Source of the DNA: Ancylobacter mangrovi
GTDB lineage: Bacteria > Pseudomonadota > Alphaproteobacteria > Rhizobiales > Xanthobacteraceae
Assembly (NCBI RefSeq): GCF_024752355.1
Contig: NZ_JANTHZ010000010.1
Coordinates: forward strand, 1 to 64,000
Direction of reading: 5' to 3'
DNA: 64,000 bases
Shown: piece by piece, positions 21,272 to 31,585 of the stretch
How positions within the stretch are numbered: the first letter of the stretch is position 1
Layout of the letters: every line of letters starts with the position of its first letter
Position numbers and translations under genes: made by a program
The notes under the pieces: generated by a model
What the model was told of the DNA's origin: nothing
The model's database searches: none
The model's input: the letters and a program-made list of their open reading frames with translations, nothing else

Positions 21272-23347
21272 TCAGCGCGGGGCGGAGAGTGGCGGAAGAG
21301 AGTGGGAGTCGAACCCACCAGAGACCGGCTCGCGGCCCCTCCCGGATTTGAAGTCCGGACGCCCCACCAGGGACGCCTCTCTTCCAGAAGCTTCCGGCGC
21401 AGTCTCCCCGATCGGCCCGAACAGGTCCAGACGGTGCCGGTTGATGCGCCTGAGATCTCCCCGGCGCAGCGTGACGCCGTGGCGGTCGAGGAATTCGAGG
21501 ATCTGGATCGCCACCTTGCGCCCGACCGCATGCTCGCCATGCTCGATCCGGTCGCGGAAGGCGGCGGCAGCGAACTGTCCGCCGGGCGCGGCCTCGGCCA
21601 GCTCCTTCGCCATGCCCACCATCGCGGCGACGGTGGCGCGCAGGAAGAAGTGGTCGTGCGCCACCTCGTCGACCCGCCCCATGCGGCCGAGCAGCTTCAT
21701 CAGCCGGCGGATATCGGCCTCCGGCTCGCCGGTCGCCCCGGCGATGTCGCGCACGCGCGGCGGGCGGAAGCGCTCGACCCCGGCAAGGCGCGGTTCGATC
21801 CGCTCCCACAGCAGCTCGTCGTCGCGGGTCAGGCGCACCTCGTGGCCGGGCAGCCGCACCCATGCCCCTTCCAGCACCAGCCATCCCTCGCCGGCCAGGC
21901 GCCGCAGTGCCTCGGCGAAGACCGGTCTGTCGAGGCGCGGCACCAGCGCCAGCCGCAGCTTCTCCGCGCCCATGCCCGCGAGATCGGGATTTGCGTCGTG
22001 AAAGCGTGTCAGCTCGTCCAGCAGCGCGGCGCGCAAGCTTTCCCAGCGCCCGGCCGCGAGCGCGACGCGCGCCTCGCCCGCGCTCAGCAGCACCAGCCCG
22101 GCATCGGCCGCGAGCGCCGCGGCGGCTTCCGCGCCCAGCGCCCGGTCGCGGGCGAAGGCGCCGAGCTCGACATGCCAGGGCTCCACCGCCAGCAGCCCGG
22201 CGAGCGCCTGCGCGGGGTCGGCCCGCTCCATCGCCTCGAGCTGGGCGAGGCGCGCGGGCGTCCGGCGGTGGCGCGCCGGGGCGCGCAGGTCGAGAAAGGT
22301 GCCCCCGCCAATGGTGCGCCGGGCGGAGGTGTCGCGGATCACGAAGCGGTCGCCGCAAGCCGCCGCGACCGGACGGTCGAGTACGAGCTGCACCAGCGCC
22401 CGCCCTCCCGGCGGCACGGTCTCGGCCGACAGCGGCACCAGCCGCGCGCCGACCTCGGCGGAGGCATGATGCAGGCGCACCGGAAACCATTGCCCGAGCG
22501 GCTTCGGCTCCTCCGCCAGCACGCGAAGGCGCGCGTCGATGCGCGCGGTCGGCGCGTGCAGGGTCGGGTCGAGCACCATGTCGCCGCGCGCGATCGCCTC
22601 ATGGGTCACGCCCTCGCCGGCGAGGTTCAGCGCGCAGCGGTCGCCGGCGACGCCGCGCTCGGCCTTGCGGTTCTGGGCATGGATCGAGCGCACCCGCGCG
22701 CCGAGCCCCGGCGGGCTGACCGTCACCCGGTCCCCCACCGCCACCGCTCCGGAGAGCACCGTGCCCGTCACCACCGTGCCGGCCCCGGCAAGGGTGAAGC
22801 AGCGGTCGACGGCGAGGCGGAAGCGGCCCTCCCCGCTGCGGGCGGCGAAATCCCGCGCGGCGGCGACTAGGCGGGCGCGAAGATCCTCGATCCCCTCGCC
22901 GGTCGCTGCGGAAACCGGAACGACCGGCGCGCCCTCGAGCACCGTGCCCTCGGCCAGCGCCGCGATCTCGGCCGCGACCGCGTCGCGGCGGTCCGCATCG
23001 GCGAGGTCCGCCTTGGTCAGCGCGACGATGCCGTTCGCAATGCCCAGCAGGTCCAGCAGGGCGAGATGCTCGCGCGTCTGCGGCATCACCCCGTCGTCGG
23101 CGGCGACCACCAGCAGGGCGAAGTCGATCCCGCTCGCCCCGGCCAGCATGGTGTGGATGAAGCGCTCATGGCCCGGCACGTCGATGAAGCCGAGCGTGCC
23201 GGCCTCGGTCGGGAGATAGGCAAAGCCGAGGTCGATGGAGATGCCGCGCGCCTTCTCCTCCTTCAGCCGGTCGGTATCGACCCCGGTCAGCGCACCGATC
23301 AGGGCCGTCTTGCCGTGGTCGATATGCCCTGCCGTGCCGATGATCAT
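21272..23347 (-). CDS. selB: Selenocysteine-specific elongation factor SelB
   Basis: This GTPase delivers Sec-tRNA to the ribosome at UGA codons by binding GTP, Sec-tRNA-Sec and the mRNA SECIS hairpin. Start: ATG at 23347 overlapping the selA stop (ATGA); [11 protein letters not shown] follows at once. G-domain motifs are [14 protein letters not shown] and TKAD. EF-Tu-like domains II-III follow, then an extra domain and C-terminal winged-helix repeats that bind SECIS (ending near [16 protein letters not shown]). The reading frame is 691 codons versus about 614 in E. coli. Its last 45 or so codons have no family similarity because they read through the tRNA-Sec gene on the same strand, and the stop lies beyond the tRNA 3' end. 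Confidence 0.95.
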   Translation of the reverse strand: MIIGTAGHIDHGKTALIGALTGVDTDRLKEEKARGISIDLGFAYLPTEAGTLGFIDVPGHERFIHTMLAGASGIDFALLVVAADDGVMPQTREHLALLDLLGIANGIVALTKADLADADRRDAVAAEIAALAEGTVLEGAPVVPVSAATGEGIEDLRARLVAAARDFAARSGEGRFRLAVDRCFTLAGAGTVVTGTVLSGAVAVGDRVTVSPPGLGARVRSIHAQNRKAERGVAGDRCALNLAGEGVTHEAIARGDMVLDPTLHAPTARIDARLRVLAEEPKPLGQWFPVRLHHASAEVGARLVPLSAETVPPGGRALVQLVLDRPVAAACGDRFVIRDTSARRTIGGGTFLDLRAPARHRRTPARLAQLEAMERADPAQALAGLLAVEPWHVELGAFARDRALGAEAAAALAADAGLVLLSAGEARVALAAGRWESLRAALLDELTRFHDANPDLAGMGAEKLRLALVPRLDRPVFAEALRRLAGEGWLVLEGAWVRLPGHEVRLTRDDELLWERIEPRLAGVERFRPPRVRDIAGATGEPEADIRRLMKLLGRMGRVDEVAHDHFFLRATVAAMVGMAKELAEAAPGGQFAAAAFRDRIEHGEHAVGRKVAIQILEFLDRHGVTLRRGDLRRINRHRLDLFGPIGETAPEASGREASLVGRPDFKSGRGREPVSGGFDSHSLPPLSAPR
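21290..21385 (-). tRNA. selC: tRNA-Sec (anticodon TCA, CCA encoded)
   Basis: This 96-nt tRNA starts GGAAGAGA and ends TCTCTTCC-G-CCA, giving the 8-bp acceptor stem typical of bacterial tRNA-Sec. The anticodon loop CTTCAAA within GGACTTCAAATCC reads UGA. There is a long variable arm (GGGGCCGCGAGCC region) and a T-loop with GGTTCGACTCC. The layout closely follows E. coli selC. The whole gene lies inside the 3' end of the selB reading frame in sense orientation, 5' end at 21385 and 3' end at 21290, and the selB stop is 16 bp downstream of the tRNA end. It probably matures by cleavage of the fdo-sel transcript. Confidence 0.97.
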
Positions 23348-24771
23348 GGCGCCGTCCCCAATGCGCCGAGGCTGGCGAGGAAGCCTTCCGGGTCTTCGAG
23401 GCAACGCAGGTCGAGCAGCAGCGCGCCCTCGGCGATCCGTCCGATCACCGGCACCGGCAGCGCGCGCAGCGCCGCCGCCAGCCCGTTGAGCAGGCCGCCC
23501 GACGCCCCGTCGGCGGGGCGGATGGCGAGCGCGGCGCTCGGCAGCGTCTCCAGCGGCAGCGCGCCCGAGCCGATCTGGCTGGCGCAGTCCGCCACCTCGA
23601 CCGAGAAGTCGGCGCCAAGTATCTGCGCGACCGGCCCGGCCAGCGCGGCGCCGAGCGCGGCGAGTTCCTCGCGCGTGCGGGTCAGCAGGCGCAGCGTCGG
23701 CAGCCTCTGCGCCAGCCGCTCCGGGTCGCGATAGAGCCGCAGCGTTGCCTCCAGCGCGGCGAGGCGGATCTTGTCGACTCTCAACGCGCGCTTCATCGGA
23801 TTCCTGTTGATCCGGGCGATCAGGTCGGCGCGCCCGACGATGAAGCCGGTCTGCGGCCCGCCCAGCAGCTTGTCGCCCGAGAAGGTGACGATGTCCGCCC
23901 CCTCCGCCACCGCCTCGCGCACGGTCGGCTCATGGGCGAGGCCGAGCCGCGACAGGTCGACCAGCGTGCCCGAGCCGAGATCGTTCACCAGCGGCACGCC
24001 GCGCTCCCCGGCGATTTCGGCCAGCTCGCGCGCGCCGACTTCGCTGGTGAAACCCTCGATCCGGTAGTTCGAGGTGTGCACCTTCAGCACCAGCCCGGTC
24101 TCTGGCGACAGCGCGCCCGCATAGTCCTTCGGGTGGGTGCGGTTGGTGGTGCCGACCTCGACCAGCTTCACCCCCGCCCGGGCCATGATGTCCGGCATGC
24201 GGAAGGCACCGCCGATCTCGATCAGCTCGCCCCGCGAGACGATCGCCTCGCGGCCGAGGCCGAGCGTGTTGAGCACCAGCAGGACGGCGGCGGCGTTGTT
24301 GTTGACGACCGTCGCATCCTCGGCCCCGGTCAGCTCGACCAGCAGGTCGCGCACATGGTCGTCGCGCTCGCCGCGCCGGCCGGTGTCGAGGTCGAATTCC
24401 AGCGCCACGGCGGCGCGCATGGCGGAGGTCGCGGCCTCCACCGCCTCCTCCGCCAGCAGCGCCCGGCCGAGATTGGTGTGCAGCACTGTGCCGGTGAGGT
24501 TGAAGACCGGGCGCAGCCGGCCGCGCGCCGCCCGCGCCAGCGCGTCACCGGCGGCCAGCGCGACATGGTCGGGCGAGGGAAGGCTCGCGAGCTGGCCGGC
24601 CAGCAGGAAGCGGCGCACCTCCTCCAGCGCGGCGCGCACCGCGCCGGTCGCGGCGGCGCGGCCGAAGCGCTCGGCGGCGAGCCGGGCGGCCGGCGTCTTC
24701 AGCACGAGGTCGACCGAGGGCAGGTCGCGCAGCGAGGGTCGGTCGAGGGAGCCGTCGGTGGAAGCATCCAT
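23344..24771 (-). CDS. selA: L-seryl-tRNA(Sec) selenium transferase SelA
   Basis: This PLP enzyme converts Ser-tRNA-Sec to Sec-tRNA-Sec using selenophosphate. The 475 residues start [21 protein letters not shown]; the ORF is open further upstream but that part overlaps fdhE and has no family similarity. Recognisable elements are the [16 protein letters not shown] segment, the [16 protein letters not shown] stretch, [12 protein letters not shown], and the PLP-binding [12 protein letters not shown] with Lys301. It sits 11 bp after fdhE and overlaps selB by 4 bp (ATGA), so fdhE, selA and selB are co-transcribed behind the formate dehydrogenase genes. Confidence 0.97.
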   Translation of the reverse strand: MDASTDGSLDRPSLRDLPSVDLVLKTPAARLAAERFGRAAATGAVRAALEEVRRFLLAGQLASLPSPDHVALAAGDALARAARGRLRPVFNLTGTVLHTNLGRALLAEEAVEAATSAMRAAVALEFDLDTGRRGERDDHVRDLLVELTGAEDATVVNNNAAAVLLVLNTLGLGREAIVSRGELIEIGGAFRMPDIMARAGVKLVEVGTTNRTHPKDYAGALSPETGLVLKVHTSNYRIEGFTSEVGARELAEIAGERGVPLVNDLGSGTLVDLSRLGLAHEPTVREAVAEGADIVTFSGDKLLGGPQTGFIVGRADLIARINRNPMKRALRVDKIRLAALEATLRLYRDPERLAQRLPTLRLLTRTREELAALGAALAGPVAQILGADFSVEVADCASQIGSGALPLETLPSAALAIRPADGASGGLLNGLAAALRALPVPVIGRIAEGALLLDLRCLEDPEGFLASLGALGTAP

Positions 24772-24782
24772 GGCGCGTGCCC

Positions 24783-25694
24783 TCAATAGCCGAGCAGGAA
24801 GGGGTTGAACGCGGCGCGCCGATAGGGGCCCTCGCGCATCATCAGGTCGAGCGCGAGCGTGCCGATGTCGTCCGCCATCGGCTCGATGGCGGGGTCCTTG
24901 TTCTGGTACATCACCTTCACATAGGTGCGGCACTCGTCGCAGGTCTCGGCCTTGATGGTGCCGGGGCTCTGCTCGATCTCCTGATAGCCGATGCCCTTGG
25001 TGGTGCCGCAGGAGCAGCAGCGTATGCGCACATAGTGCCAGAGCGTCGAGCACAGCGAGCAGGCGCAGAAGCGGTTGCCGTGCGCGTTCGGCCACTCGAC
25101 GATGAGCGAGGCGACCGGCGGGCCGCCGCAGGACGGGCACACGCCGTCGCCGACCGGCTGCAGCGAAGGCGCGTCGAGCGCGGCGGCGAGCCTCGTGAAG
25201 TGCACCTGCAGAGCCGCGGCGACATAGATGTGCTCGGCCAGCATTTCCACCGGCATGGCGTGGGCGAGCACGTCGCGCACCATCTGCGCGCGCTGCGCCC
25301 CGTCCGCCGCGCTCACCCGGGCCAGCGCCTCGCCCGCCTCGTCCGGCATGGCGACCTGCGTCGCGGCGTCGAACAGCGCATCGAGCGTGGTCTCCAGCGT
25401 GTCGTCGAGCGTCGTGCCGGGCCGGTCGAGCGGCGGCATCTGGTGGGAAGCGGCGCGGGCCAGCATCTCCGCGTCCGGCATCTCGACCGGTGGCAGGCCG
25501 GCGAGGATGGCGTGCTGGGCATCGACCAGCCCGGCGACGAAGCTGAGATAGGGCTTGAGCGGGCTGACCTCGGCATAGGTCCTCAGCCGCGCGGCGCGCG
25601 CCGTGAACACGCTCGCAGGATCGGGCAGAACCGCGAAGGGCGGGGTCGAGACAGTGCCGATCACGCTGGGATCGGGCTGCGGAATGACTGACAT
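24783..25694 (-). CDS. fdhE: Formate dehydrogenase accessory protein FdhE
   Basis: FdhE is a cytoplasmic iron-binding protein needed for active respiratory formate dehydrogenase, probably acting during maturation or redox quality control of the selenoprotein. The start is ATG at 25694 (MSVIPQPDP), with GAGGAC upstream; 303 residues is the usual length. The C-terminal half carries paired cysteine motifs like rubredoxin knuckles: CPSCGGPP, CSLCSTLWHYVRIRCCSCG and CDECRTYVKVMYQ. The N-terminal half includes DPASVFTARAARLRTYAE and SPLKPYLSFVAGLVDAQ, typical of the family. It lies 207 bp downstream of fdoI, the widest gap in the otherwise tight minus-strand run. Confidence 0.95.
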   Translation of the reverse strand: MSVIPQPDPSVIGTVSTPPFAVLPDPASVFTARAARLRTYAEVSPLKPYLSFVAGLVDAQHAILAGLPPVEMPDAEMLARAASHQMPPLDRPGTTLDDTLETTLDALFDAATQVAMPDEAGEALARVSAADGAQRAQMVRDVLAHAMPVEMLAEHIYVAAALQVHFTRLAAALDAPSLQPVGDGVCPSCGGPPVASLIVEWPNAHGNRFCACSLCSTLWHYVRIRCCSCGTTKGIGYQEIEQSPGTIKAETCDECRTYVKVMYQNKDPAIEPMADDIGTLALDLMMREGPYRRAAFNPFLLGY

Positions 25695-25901
25695 GCTGTC
25701 CTCACGAACCGTACCGGCCACGTGGATACGCGACGGGGGCCCCTGCCGGGACCCGGAACCCTGCCGGCCGGCGACCGACCGCCGAAGCGGCGGCCGACCG
25801 GCCCGACGGGCGATATAGGGCACCGCCGGAGCGCCCGCCAGCCGCCGCCTCACGCGGGAGGCACACCGGCAGGCACGGAGGCCGGACGGCGGTTGTTCCG
25901 C

Positions 25902-26621
25902 CTACTCGGCCGGCGCGCGCGGGCCGCGGGCCCGCCGACCCACCAGCTCGCGCAGCCACTTGCGATGGTGGCGCCACGCCCAGCCGCCGGTGACGCTGCC
26001 GCGCGTCATCGCGCCGATCGTTCCCTTCACCCAGATCGCGGCATAGACGTGGATGATCCACACGCAGATGATCACCACAGCGGTGATCGAGTGCACGAGT
26101 ATCGCGATGCGCTTCTGCTCGATGGTGGTGTAGGGGAAGAAGTACTGGTCCCACATCACCACGCCGGAGAGGATCAGGATCACGATCAGCCCGGACATGG
26201 ACCAGAACACGCCCTTCTGGCCGGCATTGTACTTGCCGACCTCGGGCATCTTCTCCTCGTGACCCGCCAGCAGGTCGCCCGAATGCGCGACCCAGGTCAC
26301 GTCCTCGCGCGCCGGAAGGTTGGCGCGGAAGAAGCGGATGAACAGGATCATGAAGGAGAAGAACAGCACCACCCCGATCCAGGGATGGATGGCACGCGTC
26401 CACTGCCCGCCGCCGAACAGGGCGGTCAGGAAGAACAGCTTCGGCGTGTAGAGCGCCAGTCCAGACAGCGCGAGCAGCACCAGGCTGATCGCGGTGATCC
26501 AGTGGTTGATGCGCGCGGCGACGGTGTAGCGATCGACGATCACCGGCCGGCCGGGATGCACCGCGTCGCCCGCTTCGACATCGTCCGGAACCTCCGGAGC
26601 CTTCCGGTCGTAAGCCGTCAT
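25902..26621 (-). CDS. fdoI: Formate dehydrogenase cytochrome b subunit (gamma)
   Basis: This di-heme b membrane subunit anchors the formate dehydrogenase and passes electrons from the Fe-S subunit to quinone. The 239 residues contain four hydrophobic helices and the expected heme-ligand histidines: [32 protein letters not shown], and the pair in [21 protein letters not shown]. Its start overlaps the fdoH stop (ATGA). The C-terminus is basic ([18 protein letters not shown]). The presence of this subunit identifies the enzyme as the respiratory FdnGHI/FdoGHI type rather than a soluble NAD-linked one. Confidence 0.95.
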   Translation of the reverse strand: MTAYDRKAPEVPDDVEAGDAVHPGRPVIVDRYTVAARINHWITAISLVLLALSGLALYTPKLFFLTALFGGGQWTRAIHPWIGVVLFFSFMILFIRFFRANLPAREDVTWVAHSGDLLAGHEEKMPEVGKYNAGQKGVFWSMSGLIVILILSGVVMWDQYFFPYTTIEQKRIAILVHSITAVVIICVWIIHVYAAIWVKGTIGAMTRGSVTGGWAWRHHRKWLRELVGRRARGPRAPAE

Positions 26622-27613
26622 GGCGTCCTCCCCCGGCTTGGCGGCTCGGAAGGCGGGGACGGCGGCGGCGCGGTCCGGCCTTCTGTGAGCCTCTCGGCGT
26701 TCTCCTCGTCCTCCTCCGTGACCTTGTTCGGTCCGGCGACGACATAGTGCAGGAGACCCGCGGCGGCGGCGAAGCCCATCACGGCGAGGCCGACATATTT
26801 GGTCGCGCCCTTCCAGGCCTGCACGATCGGCGAGATGTGCGGATCGTCGGGCAGGTTGGCGTAGATGGACGGCTGGTCCGCATGCGGCAGCACGTACATG
26901 ACATGGGTGCCGCCCACGCCCTGCGGGTCATAGAGCCCGGCATTGTCGAAACCGCGCGTCTTCAGGTCCTTGATGCGGAAATCCGCCCAGTCCTTCATCT
27001 CGGCCTTAGTGCCGAAGACGATGGCCTGGGTCGGGCACGCCTTCTGGCAGGCCGGCCCCTGCCCGACTGCGACGCGGTCCGAGCACAGCGTGCACTTGTA
27101 GACCGTGTTGTCGGCCTTCGACATGCGCGGGATGTCGAACGGGCATCCCTTGATGCAGTAGCCGCAGCCGATGCAGTTCTCGTGGATGAAGTCCACGATG
27201 CCGTTGGAGTACTGCACGATCGCGCCGGGCGAGGGGCAGGCCTTCAGGCAGCCCGGATCCTCGCAATGCATGCAGCCATCCTTGCGGATGAGCCATTCGA
27301 GATTGTCGGTCTGCGGATTCACCCATTCGGTGAAGCGCATCAGCGTGAAGGTGTTCGCCGTCAGGTCCATGGGGTTGGTGTAGACCCCGTGGTTGAAGCC
27401 GATCTCCTCGTGCAGCTGGTTCCATTCGAGGCAGGCCGACTGGCACGCCTTGCAGCCGATGCACTTGGAGATGTCGATCAGCTTGGCCACCTCGGTGAGC
27501 CGCTCGGCGGGCGGCGTCACCTCGGAGGCCGAGCGGCGCATGATGTCCTTCTCGCCGAAGCGCGGCTTGGCCGCGGCCGGGTCGACGGACGGGTTGGGAA
27601 TAGGTGGGAACAT
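26618..27613 (-). CDS. fdoH: Formate dehydrogenase iron-sulfur subunit (beta)
   Basis: This electron-transfer subunit carries four [4Fe-4S] clusters between the catalytic subunit and cytochrome b. The 331 residues show the four cysteine groups in order: [35 protein letters not shown] and [22 protein letters not shown] single C-terminal helix ([20 protein letters not shown]) anchors it in the membrane. The ATG at 27613 follows GGGAGG; the N-terminal 45 residues before the ferredoxin domain are somewhat longer than in E. coli. It lies 13 bp after fdoG. Confidence 0.96.
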   Translation of the reverse strand: MFPPIPNPSVDPAAAKPRFGEKDIMRRSASEVTPPAERLTEVAKLIDISKCIGCKACQSACLEWNQLHEEIGFNHGVYTNPMDLTANTFTLMRFTEWVNPQTDNLEWLIRKDGCMHCEDPGCLKACPSPGAIVQYSNGIVDFIHENCIGCGYCIKGCPFDIPRMSKADNTVYKCTLCSDRVAVGQGPACQKACPTQAIVFGTKAEMKDWADFRIKDLKTRGFDNAGLYDPQGVGGTHVMYVLPHADQPSIYANLPDDPHISPIVQAWKGATKYVGLAVMGFAAAAGLLHYVVAGPNKVTEEDEENAERLTEGRTAPPPSPPSEPPSRGRTP

Positions 27614-27626
27614 CGCGCCGCCTCCC

Positions 27627-30600
27627 TTACGCCACCGGCCCGGTCGAGGGCTCGATATTGACCATGAACGCCTTGTATTCCGGGGTCTGGATGTTGGCGT
27701 CGCCCACGAAGGGGGTCAGCACGTTGGCCGGGAAGCCCTTGCGGGCCGCGCCGACGAAGCCCCAGTGGATCGGCACGCCGACGACGTGGACGGTCTTGCC
27801 GTCGATCGTCATCGGCTTGATCCGCTTGGTCACCACCGCCTTGGCGAAGAGCGAGCCGCGCTTCGACCACACCCGGACCCAGCCGCCGAGCTCGATGCCC
27901 TTTTCCTTCGCCAGTTCCTCGGAAATCTCGACGAACTGCTCGGGCTGGAGGACCGAGTTCACGTGGTTGTTCTTGGTCCAGTAGTGGAAGTGCTCGGTGA
28001 GGCGGTAGGTCGTCCCCGCATAGGGGAAGGCCGGGTCGCCGATGTCGGCGAACTGCTTCCAGTCGTCCGCGAACACGCGCGCCGCCGGGTTGCCGCGCAC
28101 CTTGGGCGCGATGACGTTGGCGACCGCGCTCTCGAACGGCTCGTAATGCACCGGGAACGGCCCCTCGCGCATCATGGTGCGCGCGAACAGGCGCCCGGTG
28201 CCCTCCGGGTTCATGATGAACGGCCCGACCTCGCGCGGATTGGCGGTCGGCGCGATGTCCGGCACGTCATAGCCGGTCCATTTCTGGCCGTTCCACTCGA
28301 TCAGCTTCCGCGAAGGGTCCCACGGCTTGCCGTCGAGGTCGCAGGAGGCGCGATTGTAGAGGATGCGCCGGTTGGCCGGCCAGGCGAACGCCCAGTTGAG
28401 ATAGGCGCCGGTGTCGCCGGGATCGGAATTGTCCCGCCGCGCCATCATGTTGCCGGCCTCGGTGAAGCTGCCGGTGAACAGCCAGCAGCCGGACGCCGTG
28501 GTGCCGTCGTCGCGCAGCTGGCCGAAGCCGGAGAGCTGCTTGCCGCCCTCCAGCAGCCGCTTGGTCGGGTCGTTCGGATCGAACACGTCGACCAGCGCCG
28601 AGCCGTTCATCTCCCTGGCGAGCTCGGCGGGGGTGGGCTCGCCGGGGTCCTGATAGGCCCAGTTGAGGTTGACGATCGGATCGGGGAAGGCGCCGCCTTC
28701 CTTGCGGTAGAGGTCGCGCAGGCGCAGGAAGATCTGCGCCATGATCCAGCTGTCGTGCTGGGCCTCGCCCGGAGGCGAGCCGCCCGCCCAGTGCCATTGC
28801 AGCCAGCGGCCGGAATTCACCAGTGCGCCCTCGTCCTCCGCGAAGCAGGTCGTGGGAAGCTGGATCACCTCGGTCTGGATGCTCGCCGGGTCCGCCTGGT
28901 TGAAGTCGCCATGGTTCTCCCAGAACCGCGCGGTCTCGGTCTCGAGCGGGTCCATGATCACGAGCAGCTTGAGCTTGGCGAGTGCCTCGGCGAGCTTGGC
29001 CTTGTTGGGGAAGGCCTGCAGCGGATTGAACCCCTGGCAGAAATAGAGGTTCATCTTGCCCTGCTTCATCCGCTCGAAGGCGAGCAGGATGTCGTATTGC
29101 GGCACGTCGAGCTTGGGCAGGTAGTTGTAGGCCCACTCGTTCTCCGCCGTGGCGGCGTTGCCGAACATCGACTTCATGAAGCTGACGAAGAACTTGCGGT
29201 AATTCTGCCAGTAGCTCATCTGGTTCGGCCGCAACGGCTTGAAGCCGCGGGTCGACATGTAGGTCGCGAAGTCCGGCTCGCTGTCCTTGGGGATGTTCAG
29301 ATAGCCCGGGATGAGGTTGCTCAGCAGCCCGAGATCGGTCAGCCCCTGGATGTTGGAGTGGCCGCGAAGCGCGTTCACCCCGCCGCCGCGCATCCCGATA
29401 TTGCCGAGGATGAGCTGCAGCATCGCCATGCAGCGGATGTTCTGCGCGCCCTTGGAGTGCTGGGTCCAGCCGAGCGCGTACATCGAGGTCATGATCTTGT
29501 TCGGCGCCGAGCACTCGCCGATCATCTCCGCCACCTTCAGGAACTTGTCCTTCGGCGTGCCGCAGATGCGCTCGACCACTTCCGGCGTGTAGGCGGCGAC
29601 ATGCTCCTTCAGCAGGTTCCAGACGCAGCGCGGATTCGCCAGCGTCTCGTCGACCACCGCATAGCCGTCGTCGCCGATCTGGTAGTCCCAGGTGGAGCGA
29701 TCGTAGTCGCGCTTTTCCTCGTCATAGCCGGTGAACAGGCCGTCATGGTACTCGAAGCCCTCCTTCACCACGAAGGTCGCGTTGGTGAAGGGCTTCACAT
29801 AGTCCCAGAGCACCTTGTCGTTGATGATGCACTGGTTGATGACGCCCAGCAGGAAGGCAATGTCGGTGCCCTGGCGGATCGGCGCGTAATAGTCCGCCAC
29901 CGCCGCCGAGCGGTTGTAGCGGGGGTCGACGACGATCAGCTTGGCGCCGCGGTTGGCCTTCGCCTCCGTGACCCATTTGAAGCCGCACGGATGCGCCTCG
30001 GCGGCGTTGCCGCCCATGATGATGGCGAGGTCGGTATTCTTGATGTCCGTCCAGGAGTTGGTCATTGCTCCACGGCCGAAAGTTGGGGCGAGACTCGCCA
30101 CCGTCGGGCCGTGTCAGACGCGTGCCTGGTTGTCGAACGCCAGAATGCCGGTCGCGCGCACCACCTTGTAGGTGGCGAACGCGGTTTCGTTGGTGGTCGC
30201 TGAGGCGGCCAGGAAGCCGGCGGTCAGCCAGCGGTTCACCGTGACGCCCGCCTCGTTGGTCGGGATGAAGTTCGCGTCGCGGTCGTCCTTCATGGCGCGG
30301 GCGATCTTGTCGAGCGCCGCATCCCAGGAGATCGGCTCGAACCGGTCGGACCCGGCCTTGCGCAGCATCGGCCGTGTCAGGCGCGTCTCCGACTTCACGA
30401 TGTCCAGGAGCGCCGCGCCCTTGGGGCACAGCGTGCCGCGGTTGGTGGGATGGTCCGCATCGCCCTCGATATGGACGATGTTGGCCTTCTCGCCCTTCCT
30501 GAGGTCGCCCTTCGAATAGAGGATGATGCCGCAGGCGACCGAGCAGTAGGTGCAGGTGTTTCGCGTTTCCGTGGTGTTCACCAGGCGGAACGGCTTGACC

Positions 30601-30713
30601 GCCGCGGCCACCGCCGCCTCCGCCTCGCTGAAGCCGAAGGCTCCGAGCGTCGTCCCCGCGATCCCCGCTCCGGACGTTTTCAGGAACGTCCTGCGCGAGA
30701 GCTCCATGTTCAT
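27627..30713 (-). CDS. fdoG: Formate dehydrogenase major subunit, selenoprotein (internal UGA = Sec200)
   Basis: This molybdenum/tungsten-bis-MGD enzyme oxidises formate to CO2 on the periplasmic side. An ordinary translation breaks the gene in two at a TGA (30114-30116). The two parts are in the same frame, and the residues around it (DNQARV then [18 protein letters not shown]) match the Sec site of E. coli FdnG/FdoG, so the codon is selenocysteine, residue 200 of 1028. A SECIS hairpin follows directly. The start at 30713 has GGGAGG 5 bp upstream; a Met two codons later is an alternative. Tat signal [10 protein letters not shown]; [4Fe-4S] motif [16 protein letters not shown] with [10 protein letters not shown]-terminal molybdopterin-guanine-dinucleotide domain. 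First gene of the fdo-fdhE-selAB-selC run. Confidence 0.97.
30070..30116 (-). promoter_or_regulatory. SECIS element following the Sec codon of fdoG
   Basis: Right after the UGA, CACGGCC (30107-30113) pairs with GGCCGTG (30071-30077) as the lower stem. The apical hairpin GGCGA-GTC-TCGCC (30087-30099) presents GUC in the loop, as in the fdnG/fdhF elements bound by SelB. It lies inside the coding sequence, as is usual for bacterial SECIS elements. Confidence 0.9.
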
Positions 30714-30865
30714 GTGAGCCTCCCGAGTTGCCGTTGCGAAACCCATCACGCGATAGGCATCGCTGATCAACGACGCTAACTTTTTCACTGTTCCAATGTC
30801 AAACCGTCTAAAGACGTAGCCGGCCGGAAAAACGCTTTCATTCCAATAACCTCTCCACCCCTGCC
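30714..30865. promoter_or_regulatory. Divergent fdoG / thioredoxin-like control region
   Basis: This is 152 bp with an AT-richer part (30770-30850). It should drive the fdo-sel operon leftwards and the thioredoxin-transglutaminase-selD genes rightwards. I saw no FNR-type TTGAT-N4-ATCAA box and no clear sigma-54 site. Confidence 0.45.
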
Positions 30866-31585
30866 GTGCGTTTCGGCAATATTGCGATGCGGGAGGGCCG
30901 AGTTCGCCCCGCCGGCCGATTGACGAGGTGGCGGCAGCGGCGCAGCATCGCCCGCGTGCTCACGAAGCAGGCTCCCGCGTGCCGGGGCTCCCTCAACTGG
31001 CTTGCCGCGCTGACTTTTGCTTCCCTTGCGTCAATATCGCCGGGGGAAACGGCGCTCGCCGCGCCCGAGACCCTCTCGGCCGAGCCGACATCGCCTCTGC
31101 CCTATGGCCAGCCCGCCCCGCCGCTCGCGCGCCCCTCGCTCGATCACGGGCCGATCGACCGCGCCGCGCTGCACAATCGGACCGTCATCGTTCACTTCTT
31201 CGCGACATGGTGCGAGCCGTGCCGCGAGGAGATGGCCGCGCTCACCCGCTTCGTCGAGCGCCACCGCGACCAGCCGGTCACCGTGCTCGCGGTCGATGTC
31301 GGCGAGGTCGAGGTGCGGGTGCGCCGCTTCTTCGAGAGCCAGCCGGTGCCGTTCGCGATCCTGCTCGACGAGGACCGCTCCGCCACCAAGCGGTGGGGCA
31401 TCGAATTCCTGCCGACCAGCTACGTGGTCGACCCGGCCGGCAATCTCGGCCTCTTCGTCGCCGGTCCCGTCGACTGGGACGACCCCGCCACCGACAGCAT
31501 CATCCAGAGCCTGACGACCCCTGCGACCTCGCCCGCGCAAGGCGAGCTGCCGCCCTCTCAACCGATGATCGGGAGCAAGCCATGA
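30866..31585 (+). CDS. TlpA/ResA-like thioredoxin-family protein (periplasmic)
   Basis: The protein has a thioredoxin fold with active-site motif WCEPC in VIVHFFATWCEPCREEMAAL, preceded by a hydrophobic export segment (NWLAALTFASLASISPGETALAA). The cis-proline region is GIEFLPTSYVVDPAGNL. TlpA/ResA proteins act as thiol-disulfide reductases in the periplasm, for example in cytochrome maturation. The start is uncertain: ATG at 30866 or 30887 or a GTG near 30956 would all keep the signal sequence. The last codons overlap the next gene (ATGA), so the two are translationally coupled. The position, divergent from the selenoprotein operon and upstream of selD, suggests a role in thiol or selenol redox in the periplasm, but this is inference. 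Confidence 0.82.
   Translation: MRFGNIAMREGRVRPAGRLTRWRQRRSIARVLTKQAPACRGSLNWLAALTFASLASISPGETALAAPETLSAEPTSPLPYGQPAPPLARPSLDHGPIDRAALHNRTVIVHFFATWCEPCREEMAALTRFVERHRDQPVTVLAVDVGEVEVRVRRFFESQPVPFAILLDEDRSATKRWGIEFLPTSYVVDPAGNLGLFVAGPVDWDDPATDSIIQSLTTPATSPAQGELPPSQPMIGSKP

Noticed and set aside
24772-25140. Longer selA start inside fdhE
   Set aside because: The extra 123 residues have no similarity to SelA and read fdhE out of frame; the ATG at 24771 fits the family N-terminus.
30102-30116. fdoG as a pseudogene or frameshift
   Set aside because: The two parts are in the same frame, the break is a TGA at the known Sec position, and a SECIS hairpin and all sel genes are present.
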